35,056 nucleotides of DNA from assembly GCA_010015675.1 (NCBI GenBank), contig ML976977.1:338576-373631 (forward strand), written 5' to 3'. The notes beneath the pieces were generated by a model, which had not been told where the DNA came from, searched no databases, and saw only the letters and a list, made by a program, of their open reading frames with translations. Made by a program: the position numbers and the translations under genes. This stretch comes from Byssothecium circinans (taxonomy: Eukaryota > Ascomycota > Dothideomycetes > Pleosporales > Massarinaceae). The first letter of the stretch is position 1. Each line of letters opens with the position of its first letter. This document shows, one piece after another, positions 1 to 10,022 of this stretch.

Positions 1-45
1 TAGTTAGTACGTTTGAAACTCTTATGTGGGGCAACTCCGGAATAA

Positions 46-1808
46 CTCCGGAGGGATTCTGGAGGGAGTCCACTCCTTCTTTGTCCAAGGCTGGTCACAC
101 TCGCACCTGACGGAGTCGAGCGCATGGTCTTGACAGTCAACGGCACCGTTCCAGGGCCGAAGATTGAAGCGAATTGGGTGTGTGATACTCCACCCTCAAT
201 AGTGCTGAGATGTGGGGTTAATGGAGATATTGCAGGGAGATACCGTGCGGATCAACGTTAAGAACGCTCTGACCAACAATGGCACGGGGATACACTGGCA
301 TGGAATCCGTCAAAATTATACTAATCAGCAAGACGGCGTGCCCTCCATTACTCAATGTCCCATTGCCGTAAGTTCTCCCAAACTTGACCGCCAAGTATTG
401 AGTCTTCACTGATTGGGGACGACAGCCTGGTGAATCATACACTTACGAATGGCGCGCGACTCAATATGGTTCGAGTTGGTACCACTCCCATTGGAGCTTG
501 CAGGCTTGGAACGGCGTGTTTGGGCCCATGGTCATCAATGGCCCGGCGACTGCGAATTACGATGTTGATCTCGATATGATAGTCCTCAGCGACTGGACGT
601 GGCAGACTGCGGACGAAAAGTGGGACTACGCTCAGAAGGTGGGTCCTCCTATGCTCGACAATGGTCTCATCAATGGCAAGAATGTCTGGGGAAATGGCGG
701 CTCTCGTTATGAGAACACCTTTGAGTCTGGAAAAAGCTACCGTCTGCGCATTGTCAACACTGCCATCGATACGCACTACAAGTTTGCCATTGATGGCCAC
801 TCTTTCAAGGTCATTGCCATGGACTTTGTTCCCATTGTCCCTTTCGACGCTACCGTTCTAGACATCACTATGGGTAAGTCGCCGCCGTGCGAGTTCTCTC
901 TGCATAGCAGACGCTGATATCCTACCAGGTCAACGCTATGACATCGTCGTCGTAGCCGATCAGGATCCCAAGGATTACTGGATGCGCGCTGTTCCACAGG
1001 GTGAGTGCTCCTCAGACAACAACAGCGCCAACATCCGTGCCATCATCCGGTACGACAGCAGCTCCACGGCAAACCCCACCTCAACCGCCTACGAAGAACT
1101 CATGAACGATCTTTGCGACGACATGCCTCTTTTCAGCCTCGTTCCCTACCTTTCACAGTCCGTCGTCAACCCCATAGCCGACAACTCCGACCTCTCCGTC
1201 TCCGTCGGAAAGAATGACGCCGCGGTCTTCAAGTGGAGAGTCGGCATGAACTCTATGCTCGTACAGTGGGCTGAGCCATCATTTCTTTCCATCTTAGCAG
1301 GCAATGTCACGTTTGAAGCCGAAGATTGCGTGTACAACTTGCCTACAGCGAACCAGTGGGTCTACTTGTCATCGAGACCGCAATTCCCGTACCACATCCG
1401 ATCCATTTACACGGCCACGATTACTTTGTCCTAGCTTCCGAGCGCGACGCCACATACGACTCCTCGGTGGCGCTGAACTTGATCAACCCGCCCAGGAGGG
1501 ATGTGGTCAATCTACCCGTATCAGGATACATGGTTATGGCTTTCTTGACAGATAACCCGGGCGCTTGGTTGGTAGGTTCTCTCCCCATTTCCCCATTGGC
1601 TAATGGTTGAAAACATAAGCTGACGAGTGGATTGTAGATGCACTGTCATATTGGGTGGCATACGTCTCAGGGACTGGCCCTCCAATTCGTGGAGCGCGAG
1701 TCTGAGATTCCGGCCCTGCTTAACCAACAGGTTATGACTGATACGTGCTCGGCATGGTTTGATTGGGCTGATGGTCTTGGCATCAAGGAAGAAGATTCTG
1801 GCGTATGA
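46..1808 (+). CDS. Laccase-like multicopper oxidase, frame-broken, 5' end unresolved
   Basis: Secreted-type copper oxidase that would oxidise phenolic substrates with reduction of O2 to water. Visible exons are roughly ..177, 236-367, 426-873, 929-1571 and 1638-1808, with introns 178-235, 368-425, 874-928 and 1572-1637, all GT..AG. All four copper-ligand motifs are present in order: HWHG (about 292-303), WYHSHW (about 475-492), HPIHLHGHD (about 1398-1424) and HCHIGWH (1641-1661) followed by GLALQF. The exon 929-1571 changes frame near 1365: the frame ending in ANQWVY and the frame beginning [12 protein letters not shown] overlap by one base, so one base is missing and no intron explains it. 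Upstream of APDGVERM (from about 103) the frame hits TAA at 43-45, and the signal peptide and start are not visible; they may lie left of the window. Either a recent pseudogene or sequence errors. Family assignment is firm; functionality is doubtful. Confidence 0.85.
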
Positions 1809-2683
1809 GCATCCCACGCGTCCGCCGTCTACTGATCTCCTTATGTGCTCTTTTTCTTTTCGTCACGGAGCTTCAGGCAATGAATCGACGGGGGGCGCCG
1901 GCGTAGAGTCAGGGAATGAAGATGAGGATGCAAGACATACAACCCAACGATGCACAAATCGTTCGAGCAGATGTAGGAATAAGGTTCGGAGCATGCTTTT
2001 CCGGAGAGCTAGCGAAAGTGCGGAGTGGGATCTGGGATTGGAGTTTGACGACATGGGTTTTTCTGAAGGGCCTACTTATCTGTTTCCTTGTGTATAATAA
2101 CGTTTTTCAACCAATATATTGAGCGGATGAAGACCGGGTATGTGGGCTGGGCACAACCGAACAGATACTGAGAGCTATGCATGACCTTAGCAGACAACAA
2201 GTGCCGAGTTTCGATTGTTATATGACACATGCCGTATGCACGTTCGTGCCTGAGTGCCAAATACTGTTCCCGAAAGTTTGGGTCAGCTATGAGAAAAGAC
2301 ACAGCGTAGGTGCCTACTGGTAGGGACTGAACGAGATCATGTATGGGGACTGCACAGCAAACGGCTCTTCGTGGACTTGTCAGAAAGTGGAATTTCCATA
2401 TAGCCGTTTCATTCACCCGGAAGACGCAGCACCAACTAACCCAGATCACTGCTACCCCAGTCTGGACCCCAGAAACAAGCAACCTTTGGCATATCTACAG
2501 ACTGGCCCACAGGAGGACGCCAAACGTGCACTGCCTCACAATAAGAGATCTGCAATAGCGTACGCGAGCATGATGACCAGATGACCAAGAGAACCAGCAT
2601 CAAAAACGCCAGGCCCACGCCAAAATGCTGAATGGTATTCATCGCTAGAACGCAAAGCTATGCTACCAGGAGTGCAAGGACCC
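1809..2683. other. Intergenic, convergent 3' ends of laccase and RAD54
   Basis: About 875 bp between the laccase stop and the RAD54 stop, which converge. It presumably holds both 3' untranslated regions. Several reading frames of 60-130 codons cross it on both strands, but none shows a recognisable domain. The only candidate worth listing is a short minus-strand frame with an N-terminal hydrophobic segment, entered separately. Confidence 0.6.
2436..2642 (-). CDS. Possible small membrane-anchored protein, unassigned
   Basis: A 68-codon frame starting with a true ATG at 2642, 42 bp beyond the RAD54 stop on the same strand. Its N-terminus has a strongly hydrophobic stretch (VGLAFLMLVLLVIW) that would form a membrane segment or signal anchor, followed by a short Cys/Trp-containing tail. 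I recognise no family. A frame with GTTAGT just before its stop could continue into another exon, which I could not resolve. It may equally be chance coding in a 3' UTR. Confidence 0.22.
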   Translation of the reverse strand: MNTIQHFGVGLAFLMLVLLVIWSSCSRTLLQISYCEAVHVWRPPVGQSVDMPKVACFWGPDWGSSDLG

Positions 2684-5160
2684 TCAGTGACTGATATACT
2701 GAAAGACTGCACTGACGTCCTTCTCTGCCGTCTCCTGTCTCAGCAAAAGATCCTGTATCTTGCCCAAGGGCCCTGTCTCCCCGTCGTTGACAAAGTGGTT
2801 CCACGTGCTTGTATCTCCATAAAGCAGAGCCGGCGCCTTGATGACCTGTCTCCCATCTTCCTTCCTACACCGCTTACATTTGAATGTATCGTGCGTGTCG
2901 CTTGTAGTGTTATCCCTATACTGAAACAACTCCCGTAAAGAGTCGAGCGAGAAATGGCGCTCGACATCCTCCGCTGAATCGACAACGCAAGATGAGAGTG
3001 ACTGTTTGTGAGATTGACGCTGGAAGACCTTCTCTTCAATGGTACCGGTTGTGATGAAGCGATACACAAAGCAGTCTTTCTTCTGGCCGTCACGCCATAC
3101 ACGCGCCAGAGCCTGTTGATCTGCAGCGGGATTCCAGTCGGGATCGAACAGTACAAGTCTGTTCGCACCAATGAGATTGAGGCCGCAACCTCCAGCCTTC
3201 GAAGAAAGTAGGAAGACGAACTCCTGACCTTCAGGGTCATTGAACTTGTCGACGAGCTTTTGACGCTTCGACACATTCATCGTGCCATCAAGACGGAGAG
3301 ACCCATAACCGCGGGCGCGACATAGTGCGGCGAAGACATCAAGCGTTTGGGTGTAGTTTGATATGAGTACAATTTTGTCGTTGGTGTCTGCGCGGATCCG
3401 TGCAAGCATCCGGTCTAGTACGAGCATCTTGCCGGAGTACCAAACCTTGACGTCTCGGTCTCTACCTCGCGCATCCTTGGGAACGAAGTCGTCGGGTAAG
3501 AAGTTCTCGCAGCCAGGGAGGTCCGATGGTAGATCTAGAAGATCTGGATGATTGCAAAGCTTCTTGAGCATGCCAATCGCTTTGAGGGGCTGCGACCCTT
3601 TTCCACGAAGGAGCGATTTGATCTCAGGCGATTCAATGAAGTATTTGTAAAGGTCTTTCTGGAAGGGTGCGAGGTTGCAGAAGACAACGTGTTCATACTT
3701 GACAGGCAAGTACTTTGACAGGATATCGTTCGTCCGCCGGATAATAAACTTATTGACCAGAGTTAGTAGCTCCCGAAGACGTTCATCGCCCTTCTTGCGG
3801 TCTTCATCTGTGCCATCAGCGTCGCGACCTCGCAGGATGGGGAGCTCATATTGCTTGCGGAAGTCGTTTCGTGTGCCGAGATAGTTCGGATTGGCGAAAT
3901 TGAGAAGTGAGAAGTACTCTGAGAGATCATTCTGGATAGGTGTACCGGTAAGGATGACTCGCTTCTGGACGTTCAGCCCGTTGAGTGCCGTGAAAGTTTG
4001 ATTCTCGCCGTTCTTCAATCGATGCCCTTCATCGCATAGTAGAAGGCCGATGGGTGTCTGCGCCAACTCTCCCACGTTCAATCGAAGCGTCTCGTAGGAG
4101 ACGATCAGAACAGGCCTGACAACAGATCGACCAGAAGCTATACTCCATTGCCTGATTTGTTGTACTAGCTCTTCTTTAGAGGCCTTGCCATCGATAGCGA
4201 ACGGCGTAATAGCATCCTTGCCTAGCCACTTCACAAGCTCGTTCGCCCAATTCCTCACCAAACTCGACGGACATGCGATGACGCATTTCTGGATTGTCGG
4301 CTTGCCAGCATCGGGCGATTGCTTCAGCAACGTCCACATTAGCGCGATGCATTGCAGTGTTTTCCCTAGACCCATCTCATCCGCCATGATGCAGCCATTC
4401 GCCTTGGGATCAATCAACCCCGTCGTCGCTCGGTACAAGAACTTGATGCCTTCGACTTGATGAGGGCGAAGAACCTTTACTAGCCGGGGATCTATGACTA
4501 CAGGCACCCTTGGACGCTCGTTGTCGACCTTCTTCTTTAATCCTAGAATGTCCGCGAGACTCTTGTGTACTATTGGAACATCTAATTCCTTCTTCTCTTC
4601 CTGGCTGAGCTTTGGCTCCACATCCTCTTTGGAAGCTGGCTTATCGTCGACGGTTGGATCGTATAGGACAATAGCGAATTCCCCACTAGGATCGTGCAGT
4701 GGCCGCGCAACAAACACCCGGCCTTGCCGCATGCCTAGCAATGGTGCGGGACGGAAGGCATTGTAGCCTCCGGTATCTTTGGACTGCAAAGGAACTATAA
4801 ACTTGGCCTTAAAAGCGGTGTCCTTGTCTTTGGGCTTGAACACCGGAAAGCGGTTGACGTCCCGGGTGGCAAGGGCCAGCCGGTCGTCATTTGAGTATGG
4901 CTTATCCTCTTCATGCTCCCCGTCTGCCCCGGCATAGTTGACTTTTCTCCTCTTTCTTGCTGGTTTATCTACCGAGCGCGTCGAGGTTGCCGTACCGGGA
5001 CATTTGAATGGTTTGTGTAGGCGGTCGGCAGACGCGGGCGTGCCATAGAGTCTGACTGGTTTGGCGGAAGGAGTGCCCGTTTCGCCGGCTGCGAGAGGCT
5101 TTGGTCGATGCCTAGTAAATCAGTACGTTAATGCCAACATCGCGTGCTGCGTACTCACAT
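2684..5160 (-). CDS. RAD54: DNA repair and recombination ATPase RAD54 (SNF2 family)
   Basis: Double-stranded-DNA translocase that works with RAD51 in homologous recombination, remodelling chromatin and promoting strand invasion in the nucleus. One long exon (5111-2684) encodes nearly the whole protein. Visible landmarks are KPFKCPG in the N-terminal region, helicase motif I DEMGLGKT (about residues 244-251), motif II DEGH, TGTPIQND, FIIRRTND, and the C-terminal helicase lobe with SSKAGGCGLNLIGANRLVLFD split over motifs V-VI and ending in ARVWRDGQKK. A Cys pair CKRC lies near the C-terminus, as in fungal RAD54. No in-frame ATG precedes the conserved region within the exon, and reading upstream hits TGA. 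Removing a 47-bp intron (5112-5158, GTGAGT..CTAG) joins AT (5160-5159) to G (5111), giving M-H-R-P-K. The resulting protein would be 809 residues. The family call is very strong; the start is inferred. Confidence 0.95.
5112..5158 (-). other. Inferred intron interrupting the RAD54 start codon
   Basis: On the minus strand the sequence reads CCCAAT|GTGAGT...ATTTACTAG|GCATCG. The donor is consensus, a TACTGAT-like branch site sits just before the acceptor, and the length (47 bp) matches other introns here. Splicing creates ATG from AT + G. Without splicing the downstream frame is closed by TGA. Confidence 0.6.
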
Positions 5161-5428
5161 TGGGCCGTGCAGGTGTAGGTGTCGGAGAAATGGTGTGGAG
5201 TGGTGGCTACAACGCGAAGTACGTTTTCGGCCGCAACGCGTCGGCACGTGTTGCGCTAGCCCTTCAGGCAACCTTTGGAACACCACCACACACCCACATC
5301 ATCTCATCTTGAATCACTTGAATCATTCTTTCTATGAAGTCGGAACTATCACACAATTTGTATAGAAAATTTATTACCTACAATAGCCTCGCTTTGAACA
5401 TGAAAATAGTCTCTCCCATAACGAAAAT

Positions 5429-6572
5429 TTATACTGGGACTACATACTCACGAGCACCTTCTGTGCTGAATAAGATCACGACTGACTCCTCACTTAGCTT
5501 TAACTCACCCTCTTTCACAAGCTTCCTCAACGCACTCAAAGGAGCAGCGCCACACGGCCCGTTTTTCACACCGCAACTATGCAAATATTGCAGGTCTCGA
5601 TGTGCGTGCAGATCTGATACCTCGATACACGCATCTACTCCATCTTTCAAGGCTGTATTCCAGGCTGTATATGATACCGTACCGCAATTCATACCATTCA
5701 TGATGGTATAGCCGGTCTCGATCGGTACTATCTTTCCAGCCTTGAGACTCGTCTGCAGGCAAGCCGCTGTTTCCGGCTCCACCGCTGCCACGTATGCTGG
5801 GGGAGTCTTGGATTTGTAGTGCATCGCTACAGCTTGAGCCCAAGACCCGACACCAACGGATGCGATGGCATGTGTTACCGGTCCAATACCCAATTCTCGC
5901 AGCTGTTGATCCGTCTCAATGAGCATTGTAGAGTATCCCTCGACGACCCACTGCAACACGTTAGCACGTATGAAATGCGAATTCGGGGCCCTGAGGAAGA
6001 CCTACCTGAGGGATCTCTTCGTAGCCCTCCCAGGACACGTCCATAACCAGAAGACTATTCTTCTTCTCGGCCTCCGTGCGCGCGACCTCAATGGACTTGT
6101 CGTAGTCACCATTGACCACCACGACCTCTGCTCCTTCACCCGCTATTATGTCTTGCGTAGCTTGGTCCATGAACTTTGGTACGAGAATGATAGAGGCAAT
6201 TTTGAGATACTTCGCCATTCTCGCGACTGCTCTTCCCCAGTTTCCTTCTGTACAGCTGACCAACCTCACCCCCTTTCCCCTTGCGGCTGCCCCCAACTCA
6301 TCTAGCGAGCATGTGAGTGGAAGCTTGCATGTTGCTGACACAGCTTTGTAAACAGCCCAAGAAGCACCTAGTATCTTGAAGGCGGGCAGTCCAAAGCGAT
6401 TTGATTCGTCCTTGAGGAGCACATGCCCGAGGCCAAACTCCTTCGTTAAGTCTGGCAGAGGGACGAGGGGAGTCTTGTTGTAGTCGGGAAGTCTTCGATG
6501 GAATGGCTCGACATCGATATTGCCGGGTGTTCCATCATACTTCCACGAGCTTGCCGACGGGTTGAGATGCAT
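5429..6572 (-). CDS. Diaminopropionate ammonia-lyase-like PLP enzyme
   Basis: Fold-type II (tryptophan synthase beta-like) pyridoxal-phosphate lyase. By family it would deaminate 2,3-diaminopropionate to pyruvate and ammonia in the cytosol. Two exons, 6572-6006 and 5950-5429, flank a 55-bp intron (GTAGGT..TTGCAG) and encode 362 residues. The PLP lysine lies in RFGLPAFKILGASWA (about residue 69), the motif that separates this subfamily from threonine dehydratases. SCTEGNWGRAVA is the substrate/phosphate loop, and SVGVGSWAQAV is the glycine-rich loop binding the PLP phosphate. A C-terminal ILFSTEG segment completes the fold. The ATG at 6572 is chosen because nothing in frame upstream has ATG. 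Bacterial members are near 400 residues, so this is slightly short. A related serine/threonine dehydratase activity cannot be excluded. Start is divergent from the next gene. Confidence 0.82.
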
Positions 6573-6876
6573 TGAATGAAATATCAAGGTAGGGTTGAGA
6601 AATGGAAACCCGGCTGTTATTTGGGAAAGAAAGAACTGGTAGAGTCGATCGAGTAGATCTACAGATCACCATGTGTACCGAAAGTATTTGCTTCCAATTG
6701 ACTTTTGATTTTCTTTCCTGCGCCGTATGCTAACACGTTCTCCGACGGAATTGCATTGGTACACACATGGTCTAAGCTCTCACGCTAAGTGCGGTGGTGC
6801 GTCATCTTCGAGACGCCTGCGCCATCACCACCATTCCGAACGCTCCCAAACTTCTGACTCCACGGTAACACTCAAC
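6573..6876. promoter_or_regulatory. Divergent promoter region, ammonia-lyase / EI24-like gene
   Basis: 304 bp separate two divergent start codons. It must contain both promoters. I see pyrimidine-rich and mildly AT-rich stretches but no motif I can assign to a specific regulator. Confidence 0.45.
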
Positions 6877-7821
6877 ATGGCGCCGACTTTATGGGAGAAC
6901 CTGAAGAGAGTAGTGATATACCCGACATGGGAAAACATAATAACAAGCCTCTATCCGATTAAGGTGTGTTTATTCCTTCAAGAAGAAACGAATACTAACA
7001 CAGGCAACAGGGCGTCTTCTTCTTCATAGGCCACCCGTATTTATACCCCCTCCTCCGAGCCCGTCTCATACCCGCCATACTTCTCAGCGCATTCGTCCTC
7101 CTCAATCTCTTCTTCTGGGCTTACCTTCCGCAAGTCGCCTTCCTTGCGCTCTTCCACAAGACAGGCAGCGCTTGGGTGAACGGAACTTTCTTGGTTCTAG
7201 GGGAATCAGCTGCAATAGTAGCAATACTCTTCGAGTCATTCTTTGTCGATGAATCTCAAGTTGATGTCTTCGATGCGGTCCTGATTCACAAAGGCTATGA
7301 CGACCTTGTTCGCCAATTTCGGCCAGTCTCCGACGAGACTCTGAACAATCCGGTGCGACGACTTGGAAAGCCTACCAAGTCCTCCGTATACGGGCCCTTT
7401 AGTTTTCGTCAGATTGCAGAGTTCGTGATCCTGTTGCCGCTCAACTTCATCCCATACTTCGGTGTACCCATGTTCCTGTTACTCACTGGATACCGAGCTG
7501 GACCGCTGCAACACTGGAGATACCATAAGCTGAGGGAGTTTAATAAGAAGGAGAGGAATGCCTTTGTTAAGCGACGTAGGTACCAATACACTTGGTGAGT
7601 ATCCCTGAATCCACGAAGAGTGAAGTGCTAACGGCTGTAGGTATGGCGTGGTATATCTCTGCTTGCAGCTGGTACCGTTGGCTAGCATGATATTCCTGTT
7701 GACGTCTGCGGCGAGCTCAGCGTTGTGGGCTGCAGATCTGGAGACCGAACGCCGAGAGCAAGAGAATCGAGCAGTCCAGGAACCCATTTATAGGGACGTG
7801 CCAGTGGAGGATAGCGTTTGA
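6877..7821 (+). CDS. EI24/RRT8-like multi-pass membrane protein
   Basis: Integral membrane protein resembling the EI24-domain group that in yeast includes the lipid-droplet/outer-spore-wall proteins Rrt8, Lds1 and Lds2. Three exons (6877-6963, 7011-7594, 7641-7821) with introns of 47 and 46 bp encode 283 residues. The N-terminal WENIITSLYPIKGVFFFIGHP leads into clustered hydrophobic segments (LIPAILLSAFVLLNLFFW; VNGTFLVLGESAAIVAILF), then a soluble loop, another pair (FVILLPLNFIPYFGVPMFLL) with the characteristic GYRAGPLQHWRY after it, and a last segment near LVPLASMIFLLTSAA. The C-terminus is a short acidic tail. Start at the first ATG of the open frame. Assignment rests on the hydrophobic layout and the GxxAGPLQHxRY-type motif; the molecular activity is unknown. 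Confidence 0.72.
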
Positions 7822-8233
7822 GGGAATATATAGATGAACAAATGTATATGCTGTTTGCATCAATAGGAGACGTGTGTGCTTGGATGCTTTCACCGTAGCG
7901 ATGTTGTAGAGTATGAGGTCAAGTGACTTGCAAAGCCTAATCCAATCGACAAGAGATGTACTTTGATACCAAAAAGGAAGAATACATGCCTATTGAACTG
8001 CTCATAATTGTGCAAGCACCCGAGTTGCGGCGAGACAAGGCTGACCAATCGCGCCACACCGTTCCTAGCCGTCGCCCCGGCAGGTATGCTCCGCAAAAAG
8101 AGCTTGTGCTTGTGCTTGTCCGTGAAGCTCAACAACACCATCTCCAACCCCATCCCACCCATTGATTCTTTGAAATCCGCCCGCCCGGTACACAGCGGCT
8201 CCTTTCTTCGGGTGCCTGTCTTCACCGTTCATC
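7822..8233. other. Intergenic, EI24-like 3' end to LPD1 promoter
   Basis: 412 bp between tandem genes. The part nearest the dihydrolipoyl dehydrogenase start is pyrimidine/C-rich (about 8125-8165), typical of a fungal promoter or 5' UTR. Overlapping reading frames on both strands show no recognisable protein. Confidence 0.5.
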
Positions 8234-10022
8234 ATGTTCCGATCCGCCGTCCCTCGCGCTCTGCCCAGGGCTGTACGGACTACACCTGTCACCCGGAACA
8301 CCTTTTGCGCATCAAATATTTACTTCCAGGGCAGGTCAAAACGTGGATATGCATCGGAGGCTGGTCAGTCGCACAGTATTGGAGCTTTATCGATGGATGG
8401 ATGCTAATTGTAGGATAGAGGAGAAGGACCTCGTTATAATCGGAGGCGGCGTTGCGGGATATGTTGCGGCTATCAAGGCTGGCCAGTCTGGCCTCAAGGT
8501 GCGCCATGAAGCATCTGTAAAGGAAAGAATTGGAACTGAGAGAATCTCTAGGTCGCATGTATCGAGAAGCGCGGTGCCCTCGGAGGAACTTGTTTGAACG
8601 TCGGCTGCATCCCCTCAAAATCGCTCCTGAACAACTCCCAGCTCTACCACCAGATTCTCCACGACACGAAGCACCGCGGTATCGACGTCGGCGAAGTCAC
8701 GCTCAATCTGAAGGCTATGATGTCGGCGAAGGAAACCTCCGTTTCGGGTTTGACAAAGGGTGTTGAGTTCCTTTTCAAGAAGAACAACGTTGAATACATC
8801 AAGGGCACTGGCGCGTTCCAGGATGAGCACACTGTTGCCGTCAACCTTGTTGAAGGAGGAGAGACATCCGTTCGCGGCAAGAACATTCTCATCGCTACTG
8901 GATCGGAGGCAACACCGTTTCCCGGACTGACTATTGACGAGAAGAAGGTTATTACAAGCACTGGTGCCATTGCCTTGGAGGAAGTCCCGAAGAAGATGGT
9001 CGTCATTGGCGGCGGTATCATCGGTTTAGAAATGGTATGAGACTCTGCGATTCCCTCGTAAAACCATCGCATTAACTTCCAATAGGCCTCCGTCTGGTCG
9101 CGATTGGGTACTGAGGTTACCGTTGTTGAGTTCTTGGGCCAGATTGGTGGTCCCGGAATGGACGCTGAGCTCGCCAAACAGACACAGAAAATTCTCCAGA
9201 AGCAGGGCATTAAGTTCAAGGTCAACACGAAGGTCACGAAGGGGGATGCGGATGGTCAGGGTGTGCAGATTAACACCGAAGCTGCCAAAGGGGGCAAGGA
9301 GGAGACCGTGAGTATATCCAAACTATTGCCTGATGTTCTCACTGACACATCCAGTTGGATGCTGACGTTGTTCTTTGCGCCATCGGTCGCCGCCCATACA
9401 CTAACGGTCTTGGTCTCGAGAACATCGGTCTTGAGACCGATGAGAGGGGCCGCTTGATTATTGACCAGGAATACCGCACCAAGATCCAGCACATTCGCGC
9501 CATCGGTGACGTTACTTTCGGCCCTATGCTGGCACACAAGGCCGAAGAGGAAGCTGTTGCTGCAGTTGAGTACCTCACCAAGGGCTACGGTCACGTCAAT
9601 TACGGAGCCATTCCCTCTGTCATGTATACGCATCCCGAAGTTGCCTGGGTTGGACAGAATGAGCAGGAACTGAAGTCTGCTGGCGTCAAATACAGGGTGG
9701 GAAGCTTCCCCTTCTCCGCCAACTCTAGGGCCAAGACCAACCTGGACACCCTGGGTTTCGTCAAGATGCTTTCAGATGCTGAGACTGACCGGATATTGGG
9801 TATTCACATCATCGGCCCCAACGCTGGTGAGATGATTGCCGAGGGTGTGCTCGCTATTGAGTACGGTGCTAGCTCAGAGGGTAAGTCGTATCATCAGATC
9901 AAATATGACTTCAAGTTAACGAATCTGCAGACGTTGCAAGAACATCACACGCCCATCCAACGCTATCGGAAGCCTTCAAGGAGGCTGCCATGGCGACATA
10001 CGACAAGGCTATCCACTACTAG
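8234..10022 (+). CDS. LPD1: Dihydrolipoyl dehydrogenase, mitochondrial (E3)
   Basis: FAD-dependent E3 of the pyruvate, 2-oxoglutarate and branched-chain dehydrogenase complexes and the glycine cleavage system; it reoxidises dihydrolipoamide with NAD+. Six exons: 8234-8363, 8419-8498, 8552-9034, 9086-9307, 9355-9880, 9931-10022, giving 510 residues, the usual length. The N-terminus is Arg/Ser/Thr-rich with almost no acidic residues, a mitochondrial targeting peptide ending near RGYASEA. The FAD-binding [10 protein letters not shown] starts at residue 52; the redox disulfide is [14 protein letters not shown] (Cys84, Cys89). The NAD-binding motif is [13 protein letters not shown]-contact ATGSE and AIGDVT follow, and the dimer-interface catalytic His-Glu is HAHPTLSE near the C-terminus. 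In intron 1 only the second of two TAG acceptors (ending 8418) preserves the frame. Very secure. Confidence 0.97.

Noticed and set aside
1366..1420. An intron to explain the laccase frame change
   Set aside because: No GT..AG pair nearby restores the frame without removing the HPIHLHGHD copper-binding segment, which must be exonic.
2072..2482. 136-codon minus-strand frame in the laccase/RAD54 spacer
   Set aside because: No ATG start, no domain, and it lies in a convergent 3' region; most likely chance.
5161..5340. Conventional upstream ATG exon for RAD54
   Set aside because: ATGs on the minus strand near 5305-5312 run quickly into stops and do not join the conserved frame through any good donor; the split AT|G model fits better.
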